Source: Lichtheimia corymbifera B2541
Lineage: Eukaryota; Mucoromycota; Mucoromycetes; Mucorales; Lichtheimiaceae
Reading direction: 5' to 3'
Length of the DNA stretch: 64,000 bases
NCBI GenBank assembly: GCA_000697475.1
Contig: JNEU01000726.1
Coordinates: 1-64,000, forward strand
Position numbers and translations under genes: made by a program. Below, piece by piece: positions 1 through 9,382 of this stretch. The notes beneath the pieces were generated by a model. The model did no database searches and was not told the origin of the DNA. It saw only the letters and a program-made list of their open reading frames with translations. How positions within the stretch are numbered: position 1 is the first letter of the stretch; every line of letters starts with the position of its first letter.

Positions 1-601
1 GATGAAAGAGGAGTATCCGATGGATAGCTAAAAGACACTTTTCTAGAGTCATTGGGAGTAAATGGGATCCACCCAAGGCTCATGCACAGGCATATTGTCC
101 TCATGTGATACACTTAATCCAAATCCTAACACTTCAAAAGATCGGGGTATGATTTGCATAGCGATTTAAAAGCACGGGCCACGTTGCCAGCATATGATAT
201 AATGGGACTGGGTGGGTGTGCAGCTCGCTGATTATAGCGAAAGTGGAGCATGGTGAAGAATAACAATCATAAAAGGATCAGTGATATCCATTCAGAATAC
301 TCAGGCTTGGTTAAAAGAGAGATCATGCATACATGGATTACAGGCATTCACCACCTAAACGGGGATATGATATCTGATTCATCATTACTGCGTACATCAC
401 ACAAGCATTATTCACTCTAAATTCTCGCGCTTGTTGGCTGATATAAACCCATTCGTATTATATCTCTTTGTGCATCCCACATTAGGTGCTTTTTTCCTAC
501 GCCCATACAATTCTAATACCGCATTGTACACATTAGAAAGCAAACACTGTTGTTAACAATATTTGTTATTACAAAAGGTATAACAGAAACTAGCACTACG
601 A
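1..601. other. Intergenic, no gene seen
   Basis: No reading frame with fungal coding character or splice structure was found here. It lies downstream of the PQQ-repeat gene (minus strand) and probably holds that gene's 3' untranslated region close to its right end. Confidence 0.5.
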
Positions 602-1550
602 TTAACCTCCACTGCTAGCTGCGGCTCGTTGTTGCCTTGCAAGGCTCTCTTGTTGAGCGCTTGGAAACTGATTGAAAGCTGTATGAGCCTCTGCAGCCAA
701 TCGAGAACTCCAAGGTGTGGCGAGTGTCATGTAACCTTGACCCATTTTTGCATTCGAGATTTTTGTGCTCCACTTGAGATCTCCTCCTTGCGCATCTAAG
801 CAATAAATCATTTTGCCACATCCGACATAGACATTGTGTTGTCGATGGTACTCGGTGGATGGATCAACAAGAGCTGTTGGGATCTTGTAGCCTCCTTTGG
901 GACATTTGAATCGCCATAATTCTGAAAAGGAAAAAGAGGATGTCAATATCATCAGCATGATGGCTTGCAGCAACGTTGCTATAGTTACCTTCTCCTGAAT
1001 CTGCATCGAGACCCATACATTTGCCATTGGTACATGCGACAATTACTGGCTTTCCGGAGTTTGATCTTGTTTCTTCTTGATATTCAGGGAGGGCATCGTC
1101 CTGATCACTGCTTTGTCGGGTGCTTTGAGGATCCAGGATACGACTGGGCGTGCTGATAGTCCCTACTTCCTCATATCCACATCCCTACTCTCTCATTGCA
1201 TGAGTTCTTTTATCCTTCATCCCCTCCTCCTGGTGGTGTTATTCTCATACCTTCATTTTGTTGATCCAAAGCTGGTGTCCAGTGTAGAGATCCAAACACG
1301 TTGTTTTACCGTTACCAGCAGCTATCACCCGATCATAGTCTGTGATGAAAAGAGAAACGACACCACCGGCAGCACCAAATTGAGCTCGCCATAACCTGCT
1401 GCCATTACGCTTGTGGACGGCATACACCTTGCCATAGGTAGCACACACCAAAATGTCATTGCGTTGGAATGAGGGAGTTTCAGTGATCTCAACCGACTCG
1501 CTGTCAGAATCAGAGAAGCCGGCTTCTTTTTTCTTTGAAAGGGAAAACAT
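602..1550 (-). CDS. PQQ-like beta-propeller repeat protein
   Basis: Three exons on the minus strand: 1550-1251, 1184-989 and 921-602, with introns of 66 and 67 bp carrying GTATGA/TAG and GTAACT/CAG ends. The joined frame gives 271 residues. The start is the ATG at 1550, because the frame further upstream has no ATG and enters the promoter. The protein contains repeated PQQ/quinoprotein-type blades of the pattern 'KVYAVHKRNGSRLWR', 'TTCLDLYTGHQLW', 'CMGLDADSGEELWRF' and 'IYCLDAQGGDLKW', preceded by an acidic Ser/Asp tail (about residues 10-22). Such proteins belong to the quinoprotein alcohol dehydrogenase-like superfamily. Here there is no signal peptide and too few blades for a catalytic dehydrogenase, so a scaffold or sensor role in the cytosol is more likely than oxidation of alcohols. 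The exact function is unknown. Confidence 0.75.
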
Positions 1551-1611
1551 ATTCTGTGGAGTAATGGTGAATGTGATATGTAGCTGAGACCTTATCAAGA
1601 GAAAAAGAACC

Positions 1612-1619
1612 CTTTTATA
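1612..1619 (-). promoter_or_regulatory. TATA box of the PQQ-repeat gene
   Basis: TATAAAAG reads on the minus strand about 60 bp upstream of the ATG at 1550, a normal distance for a fungal core promoter with a short leader. Confidence 0.5.
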
Positions 1620-1620
1620 C

Positions 1621-2099
1621 CTGTTACGTCGATCTGCATGCTCAGCCCGAAACGGCACTGCTCAGCAGATTAGCTTGTGTCACCCTATTCTTATTTCATC
1701 ATCAGTGCTCGAGCATTAAATCAAGCTTAAAAGTAACACAAACGTGGCTTTTGTATTCTTCCTTTCGTCATAACCCATAAACGAGCTAGTCAATCATGGA
1801 TGCAAATATGGACGTGTTGGAAAAGAGAATGGTTGTGCTGAGGATAGGGTCAAGTGATGAAACAGTCGGTTCGGCAACAAAGCTCTCCCTTCTTCTGATG
1901 CATGGTTGATAAGGAAATCATGATCTAAAATGGGACTCTCCATCTCATATACCAAAGCAATATGTATTCAGGTTTATATTCATATCCATAAGACATCTTA
2001 TGTATTGAAACAAGGTGCCACGCGTAAATAAAGCTGCTTCTATCTAATGGCTATCTATTGTTCACGTGAACAAGGCTGCTGCAGGTTACTTGAGACAAA
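1621..2099. other. Intergenic, no gene seen
   Basis: Upstream flank of the PQQ-repeat gene. I see no coding exon, RNA gene or repeat copy before the first repeat fragment near 2.1 kb. Confidence 0.5.
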
Positions 2100-2470
2100 G
2101 GAGTATAGGTCTTGCTAAGTGGGAACTGATGTTATGTTGGTTGTGGCAGAGCAGTGAGCATAACGGTGTATAGCATCAAGAAAGGCAGCTGTTGTAGTGG
2201 TGTGCACACGCCATCGATTATCCAAGGCTTTCATATCAAGACAAGTGTAAGATCGATACGATGGGTTGAAACAGGGGAATCGCTGGCAGGCAGCAATTGT
2301 ACTTGATGGGAGGAAGAGGGAAGACGTGGAAATTAAGTGGATTTTTCTGATGCTGGGATGATATTTCTTTGTTTGAGCGTAACCCACCAGTCAAATCCTC
2401 TCGGATCAACATACTCAAATGATGGAAATGTTGAGCTGAATCAATATAGTCGATCGTATGCAATAGATTG
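2100..2470 (-). pseudogene. Fragment of the decayed coding-like repeat segment
   Basis: In minus-strand translation this stretch repeats the peptide pattern found at 5.9-6.3 kb and 35.0-35.3 kb: an HLISTSS...FPSS segment, then CFNPSY..Y.CLDMKALD, then WRV...T.TAAFLDA and HSSATTN-like endings. It matches only the front part of the segment, so it is a truncated copy. Stops and frame changes show that it is not translated as one protein. The parent family is not recognised. Confidence 0.5.
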
Positions 2471-2764
2471 GGCAGTAGTGGCGATTTAGATGAATGGACT
2501 ATTAGCTGGCAGTTTATGAATAATTAATCAATTTGCTTTTTCTGATGTTGCATGATATTTCTTTGTTTGAGCGTTACGCAGCCAAATCAGCTCGGATCAA
2601 GAAAGTTGAATGATGGAGATGAATGTCTGGAGCAGATGCATCGTTCCCATCAAGTGGATTGGGAAAAGGCTGGGAATAGGAAAAAGTGGCTGTTTGCTGC
2701 CAATTGTGAGCTGTTACTGAATCGTCCATAAACTATCATACATTGGGCCTTTTAGTTCACCCTA

Positions 2765-3065
2765 ATCATACGTGCTCTACAAACACGCACATCTGCATCT
2801 TTGGCTCTAATAGTGTCTACCTACTTGACAATGAACAAAGACCACCTATCATATAGGATCATGCTTACAGCATATGTAAAATATAAATTGCCTATATCTC
2901 TAAACTTTACAATGAAACGTAGGCTCTTTCATAGAACGAAGCTGCTCGTCGGGATCGACCGCACCTTGTCAATCAAGTTTCACGATCAAGCTCGCCAATT
3001 AAGGTTTTGATATATGGGCGTCTTTATGTTTTACCTATGCCGTAAGCGCGATGGAGTTGCTTTCT
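2765..3065 (+). repeat. Deletion derivative of the palindromic repeat
   Basis: About 230 bp match one arm of the palindrome at 6.8-7.7 kb almost throughout. The shared landmarks are CTACCTACTTGACAATGAAC, CTCTAAACTTTACAATGAAA and a CTCGTCGGG..CGCACCTTGT block. A short piece of the opposite arm follows (TCTTTATGTTTTACCTATGC, near 3020-3040). Most of the second arm is missing, which suggests an internal deletion of a once complete inverted repeat. Confidence 0.7.
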
Positions 3066-4309
3066 CCTAATGGATGGTGTCGACTGCATTAACGGGTAAA
3101 TGAAGAGCTGAGTGAAATTGCACGTGGCGGTTACACACGCAAGTCCTTGACAGGCTGTTGCACAAATGGATGATTGTGATGATTGCCTTTAGAAAGCTAC
3201 GTAAGTATACAACATTCAATAATGAATGTGTGTCAAGGTATGTATATGTCAATAATGTTTCAATATCATATTTGGATTCTGTAGTGTGTCGAGCTGCATA
3301 AAAAGTGATGCACATGGACCATGCCTGATGATGCCAGGCAGCCTGCTAAAACGTAACTAGGGGCATACACAATGAAATAACAACATATAGCGTAGATGGT
3401 AGCTGGTAATTTAGAATCCCCATTGTTATATGCAGAGTTCAATACACTCTTTATTCATGATGCATTCGTTAGATGGACATTGCTATTTGAGAGCCACATC
3501 ATAATAAAAATGCTGAGTCAATACGTAGCAGCAGCAGTTGTGTATGAAGATGATAATGATGAATGCATGCTAGCTATTCTATTATTCCCAAATGTCCCAT
3601 GCTTTCACTGAAACAGTATCATTTTATTCATACAAGAGTAGCATGTTATGACTTTGTGGCAAGTGATATTAAGTGGAAGCTCCCCAGGCAAACCTCGAAA
3701 GTCGAAGTCTGGTGCGTTAGCCATTGAGAGGTGTCGGCCAATGGGAGCGCCTGAATTTGAAGTTCAGCAGCGTCGCGACGAGAGACAAATTGCTGCGCGT
3801 AGCCTGGCAACCTCCACCCTCTTTGCTCTCTCGACTCCATCGATCGATCTGCAGGGCGTGGTAAGCTGTTTCAGCTACTACGCTGTGTTGGTCATAGTAA
3901 GTTGTTTCTATCTTTCCGTTGTATTGCTTGTAATACTCACATGCCTTGTTTGCAGCGACTGGAGGACCTAATGGAGCCCCTCAAAGCCCAGCTTCCATGG
4001 TGTACAATGTCCATGAATCCCAGCAGATCTTGATACGAAGGTAGCAAGGATGTTGGCCATTCCTTGTAAACTGGCTGCCCACCACGTGTCGGCGTGTTGC
4101 ATGGGCGTTTGGCCGAGGACGAAACGCAGACCGGTAGCAGTGTCCAGGGTGCACTAATAAATTGACCGCTATCCAAAGATACCAACAAGTGGCTCTTGTT
4201 TGGGTAATGCGAAAGGATTCACTGGAGGAAACTGGAGGGGAAGGTACGTATATACTCTACTAAAACATGTATTCACTGATCACACTATGCTACACTTTTC
4301 TATCTGCAT
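3066..4309. other. Intergenic, no gene seen
   Basis: Only short open frames without splice continuity or family resemblance occur here. No RNA gene was recognised. The composition resembles the repeat-rich surroundings. Confidence 0.4.
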
Positions 4310-4605
4310 GGTTTCTTCCCAACCAGGTTTTGGCGCGTCAAGTCTGGCACCCTGACTAGGATGGGTTGTGGGAAACTGCAACTTATCTTGGACTAAAGTG
4401 GCATATACAAGTGCCTCGTCGACCTGGAAGTGGTGCCTACAGGTAGAGGTTGGGGATGGTTGAGTGGCGACCTTCTCGTTGGTCATCCCTGTGAGTACTT
4501 TAGCCTTGGCTTTAGGAAACCAACAGCTGCTCGTTTATTCTAGTATTGTAATCAATAAACCATGTTCTTTTACATATTAAACATAATATATCCTTGTCTT
4601 TGTAT
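4310..4605 (-). repeat. Dispersed repeat R2, copy 1
   Basis: About 300 bp match 38738-39050 in the same orientation. Landmarks are GGTTTTGGCGCGTCAAG, GTCGACCTGGAA.TGGTGCC, GGATGGTTGAG..GCGACCTTC, GGAAACCAACAGCTGCT and a terminal CTTGTCT. On the minus strand both copies encode a short conserved peptide (LDAPKP.W.E), which hints at a coding remnant, perhaps of a retroelement. No terminal repeats or flanking duplications could be fixed by eye. Confidence 0.6.
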
Positions 4606-5179
4606 GTATGATAACTCACTATCAAGTAACATTTAACTGACTTCATTGTATGTAACTTGGAAATGATAATCCATGAGCCAAGTGGGGGTGCACAAGTGCG
4701 TGTTGTTGGATTGTGATTTTTCTTTCCTCCTCCCTTTCCACAGTTGGTTTCCTTGAAGCTTATTATACTATGCAATAGTCATCGTTTATCTCCCTGCAAG
4801 TATGGAGAATATAACAGTAACGGCCATTTATTGACAAGACGACAATTTCTTGCGTATGATTGTATTTGTAATAAAAGATCCTGTGCTTGGCTTTGGAAGT
4901 AACTTGAGGTAACACATAAAGAGGATCAATCTCACTAGCAATCTCGACTTGGCTGTAACAAAGATGCAAAAGAAAAATGTACCATGGCATTTGGCAGCAT
5001 CGTATTTCCGAGCACACCTATGCCAGCAGCAGTTACGGGCCTCCAACAGGGTTTCCTTGCATAATACACTCGCCGTTTGCATTCTACTATCAGGGGTGTA
5101 AATCAGGAAGTTTTAGTAGATGTAGTAATAATGTTGTGACAAGAGAACAAAAGCATCTGGATACGATGATGTAAAAGTC
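4606..5179. other. Intergenic, no gene seen
   Basis: No supported gene. Several overlapping open frames exist on the minus strand between 4763 and 5082, but they lack splice continuity and recognisable domains. Confidence 0.4.
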
Positions 5180-6365
5180 TATTCCCCTTTCAATCCAGAA
5201 ACCAACCAAGTGATCGATACCCTTCTAAATGTTATGTTGAACCCAATTTTCATTTAATAATAAAATTCGAAGAATAGTACGGGATAATATGGATGTTAAC
5301 AAACAAGTATGATAAAGGGACAGCATGGCGAATTGACTAAGATACGGGTGAATTCAATCGAGGCAACAGGGATAATTGTGTCATTGTATTCTTTGTTACC
5401 GCCGGCATAATCATCCTTCATCCGTGGTTGCAAAATAGCTGCTGCATGCATTGAATCGAGTGCTCCAGTATCATCCATAACTGTAGAACACCTTTCATCA
5501 AAGATATATGCCCTCACGCCATCGAATTCATCATCGTCCTTAGCCGTATCCACGTGATCCTTCCTGTTGACGACCCGCCAAGTAACCAAAGCAACATTCC
5601 AGGATTGCCCACCATTGCACTTGATTCCATCCATCCATCCATAAGTATTGCAAGTCCAATATTGCTGCTGATATGCTTCCTTTTTCATCCGGCTGGTAGC
5701 CTATCGCATCTCAATAAGGTGAAGGTTGTTTGTATTGCGGTGTACTTGATAGCTGATATGGTGCCCCATCCATTGTAGTCCGTATGTATCAAAGCATGCT
5801 GCTGCAAATAAATTGAGACAGTGGAGTAAAAGACATTGATAATAGCGTGTGTTGTAGTAGAGTGACAAGGCTGTGAATGCTGTTTGAGACAATGGAGTAA
5901 CGACCTCGCTAACGGCAACTGCTAGAATGAGGCTGTTACGATTGGTTGTGGCAGAAGAGTGTACAAAAGAACGTGCAGTGTCAAGGAATGCAGGTGTTGC
6001 TGTAATGGGGTCCACACGCCATGGAACTTGCCATTCAGTCAAGGGTCAAAGGCTTTCAGATCAAGCCACTCGTAGCATTGACATGTTGGGGTGAAGCAGC
6101 ACAATCGTTCGCAGGTTGTAGTTGTACTTGAATGCATCAACGGTTGAGAATGGGAAGAAGAGGGAAATAAAGTGGGATTGGAAGAGGTGGAAATTAAATC
6201 TGTCAGGCAGTCAGACATATCGATATACACTGATATCAATGCATGATATTGGGATTGCTTGTCTCGAACCTCAAACTTGCACACAATATGCTCTAGGGCA
6301 TGCTGAACAACTTTGTAATAATAAAGAACCCACACTTCATTTGAAGATTTCGAATTGTAGAGCAT
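5180..6365 (-). pseudogene. Decayed coding-like segment of composite repeat, copy B
   Basis: Minus-strand homologue of the plus-strand segment at 34980-36090. Shared peptide landmarks in order are LTEWQ..(W/H)V, TPAFLDTARS.VHSS.TTN, a Y(G/S).QWM..(H/Y)..SY block, WNVALVT.R and EYNDTIIP. The matching DNA runs on to a common right border near 5183 (equivalent to about 36085), beyond the last recognisable peptide. Stops and frame changes break the frame, so no intact product is made. The family was not recognised. It sits directly downstream of a quasi-tandem module array, as in the other copy. Confidence 0.6.
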
Positions 6366-6860
6366 AATGTGGGATTGACTATGACGGACGGAAATTGGGA
6401 AAGCGCCGGATTTATGAAAAAGTCAATTAGTATGTAGTTTCTTGGGATTCCCCATCTCGCACTTGAAACTTGGTCAGAAGGTACTCTCGCACATGCTGAT
6501 CAACTCCATTCATTTAAAAACCGCATGGTTCATTATGAACATTTTGAATGCGGGCCAGCACAAATGTAGGAGAAAAGCATGGTCGGCGCTCCTGTTCCCC
6601 GAGTTTGCCCACCTCGAACCTGAAACTTTCACACAACACTCTTTCGACCACGCCGAGCAATTTCGTTCCCATAAAGACCCCAGAGTTCATTATGAAAACC
6701 TTTAATGTAGGAGAGACAACGAAGGGATGGTAACATGAAAAGTGTGTACGCGCCGTGTGCGCCGATATTGCCCACCGCGACCTCGAAACTTGGTCAGGAG
6801 GGGCTCTCGGTCATGCTGATCAACATCGTTCTCATAAAGCCTCTACACATCATTATGTAT
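6250..6860 (-). repeat. Quasi-tandem module array, locus 1
   Basis: Four copies of a core of about 100 bp occur at roughly 160-195 bp spacing, with their right ends near 6340, 6535, 6690 and 6855. The plus-strand core reads approximately CTCGAAC.TGAAACTT, GCTCT..G.CATGCTGATCAA, then a TAAAGA.CCC block ending in TTCATTATGAA. The same core on the opposite strand forms the array at 33.9-35.0 kb and the arms of the palindromes. Confidence 0.7.
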
Positions 6861-7700
6861 ATTTGGAGAAACAGCCACCTTCATGTTTTGCCCTATGCTG
6901 TAAGCGTGATGCTATATGACAAGTGGTCTTTGTTCATTGTGAAGTAGGTAGACACTGATAGAGCCGAAGATGCCGACGGACTTCTTTGTGCAACACAGCT
7001 CATTTCCATGAGTACTTCCCAATGAACAATGACCACTCTCCATATAGCATCACGCTTACAGCATACGTAAAACATAAAGGTGGCTGTATCTCTAAACTTT
7101 ACAATGAAACGTGGGGTCTTTAATAGAACAAAGTTGCTCGTCGGGGTGAAGCGCACCTTGTGTGGAAGTTTCACGATCGTCGTGGCCATTCTCAGATTCA
7201 CCCAATGTCACCACCAGCCAAAGTTGAAAAAAAACTCAAGAGGTCGATCCACGATCCACTTTGGCTGGTGGTGACATTGCGAAATCTAGGATCGACGAGC
7301 CTGATCGTCAAAATTGCACCCAAGGTGCGCTTGACCCCGACGAGCAACTTTGTTCGATTGAAGACCCCACGCTTCATTGTAAAGTTTAGAGATACAGCTA
7401 TCTTTATGTTTTTACTATGATGTACGCGTAATGCTATATGGAGAGTGGCGTTTGCTCATTGGGAAGTATCATGCAAATGAGCTGTGTTGCACAAAGTCCG
7501 TCTGCATCTTCGGCTCTATCGGGGTCTACCTACTTGACAATGAACAAAGGCCACTTCTCATATGGCATCACGCTTTCAGCATATGTAAAAACATAAAGGT
7601 GGCTGTATCTCTAAACTTTACAATGAAGCGTGGGGTCTTCAATCGAACAAAGTTGCTCGTCGGGGTCAAGCGCACCTTGGGTGCAAGTCCCAGCACCCAA
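6765..7700. repeat. Long palindrome (inverted repeat about 0.93 kb)
   Basis: Two arms of about 450 bp face each other around a spacer of some 30-40 bp centred near 7240. The innermost arm ends are CACCACCAGCCAAAG (7210-7224) and CTTTGGCTGGTGGTG (about 7259-7273). Moving outwards, each arm carries the core module, the GCATCACGCTTACAGCATA-like block, an AAGTCCGTC/GACGGACTT block, the GTAGGTAGAC/GTCTACCTAC block, and then another diverged module. Arms have diverged by point changes, so the hairpin is imperfect. No coding sequence is present. Confidence 0.75.
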
Positions 7701-7984
7701 CAGACCGAGGGAGACTGTCAAAATAAAGCTGGCCTAGAACATGTTTGTCTTGCTGTTCACCTTTTGTCGTTATTGTTTTCATCTTTTGTAAAGGCATTGA
7801 GATTCTTGAGTCAGTAGGCTGTGCATTTGACCAGCTGAACCTCTCTTGACACCAACCCTTGGGGCTGCATCACAGAATCTGCCTCTTGGAATTGGGTTCC
7901 CTTCCTTTACAAAGGGTGTATTTTAGAGTTTTTCGTGAATTTTTTTTTTTTACATAGAGTGGCACGAATACATGTTCAACACCA

Positions 7985-8050
7985 CGGCAGCAACCAATAA
8001 TACAATGACACAATTATCCCGAATTGCATAAGGAAGGCAAGACCAAGGAA
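7985..8050 (+). repeat. Tail fragment of the decayed coding-like segment
   Basis: The stretch CAGCAACCAA.AATACAATG and ACACAATTATCCC matches the region coding for EYNDTIIP at about 35838-35870. Only this small piece is present, in plus orientation. Confidence 0.5.
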
Positions 8051-8454
8051 TGCAAAAGACCAGCAACAACGACGACAGTGCAGACGGGGCATCTTTACTG
8101 TAAACATTTTCAGAGCTAAAGAAGACATATTGAGCTTGCTGTACAAGCAACCGCATGTGGATATGGAGTCAACTACACTGTATGCAACATTCGCAAAAAC
8201 TGCCGCAGCGATTGTAGTAGTCGTGGATAGCCCATTCCTCCCACTCCCAATTATAGCCCAGATCCATTGCGTATGAATGATACTCCAGCTCCAGATTATT
8301 TAGCACCATGGTTCAAGTATCTTGATCCGAGCTGGTTTGATCGTGGTGTCTGGAGCAGTAGCATTGTTCGCCTGTCATAGAATGGGAACTATATCAATAG
8401 GGAGCAAGTAGCTGTTAGCGCGCAATTTATGGACACGATGAATAGATATATATA

Positions 8455-8565
8455 TCATGTTGGGGCAGCCGACCTCGAATTCAATGCTTGGTTAAACGGC
8501 GATGCCCTCGGGCATGCTGATCGACTTTGCTCTAATAAAGAACCCATGTTTCATTATCAATCAAG
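8455..8565 (-). repeat. Isolated core module
   Basis: The plus strand reads GACCTCGAAT, then GGGCATGCTGATCGACTTTG, CTAATAAAGAACCCATG and TTTCATTAT. This follows the same order as each unit of the array at 6250-6860. Confidence 0.6.
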
Positions 8566-9382
8566 TTTATTTGAGTTGGAGGGTCAACATAATATGCACG
8601 GATACACAAACTCGCTGTTCTTCTTTGAATCGTTGGATGAGCTTGGCTTAAAAGCATGGCTGACAGTTTGCTGCAGCTCAAAGCAAGGGACAATATTGGG
8701 ATTTCTACCTCAACATACTTACTGAGAAAATGTAGGACGTCATACAAAGATCATTTGATGGACAAGTTGAAAGGCAAACCAGCAATATATAACCCAGCGC
8801 TTGAATGACTTCGGAATGCAGCATACTGTATCACAAGATACAGACCGACAGCAACAAGCGTAAAAAGGGGTCGGATGTGCAAGTTTCCTCAGCTGTCAGG
8901 AATTCTTTGTTACCAGCATTTCTCTCGACACTGTGTCTTGTAATCATAAATGGCTACAGCATATATCATGAACAATGTATATGAGAAAACAAAGCTGCAC
9001 GTGAGGAAAGGAGAAAGGGACGACGACATTGTTACAATTTCATATGCACTGCAAGGAGACCACTGTGATGTCCGTCCTACAATTCCCGCTCGCAGGTTGC
9101 CCCTTATTGATAGCCAGGTTTTTCCTCTTTCATTTACTTTTGGGTGTGGGTGGCGTATTCTTTAACGCAATCAGCACCTTTCTCTATACTATTCACTTTC
9201 AACGCTTCCATCGTATTACATCAACTTCCTTTTATTCATTGCTTGTCAACTTTGTATCCAACAACAACAACTACCACTACTTTATATAACCATCACCAAC
9301 GTATCGTTCATCAGCGACAAAGAGAACACCACAAACTACAGTCTAGACAACACAGCTCGCCCAACCCTTTCATTTGAACGCC

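Larger units (their letters stand above)
7701..9382. other. Intergenic with small repeat pieces
   Basis: No gene was recognised before the kinesin start. The region contains an 11-bp T run near 7940, a small fragment of the decayed segment (7985-8050) and one isolated core module (8455-8565). The last 300 bp or so are CT/CA-rich and probably hold the kinesin promoter and leader. Confidence 0.45.
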
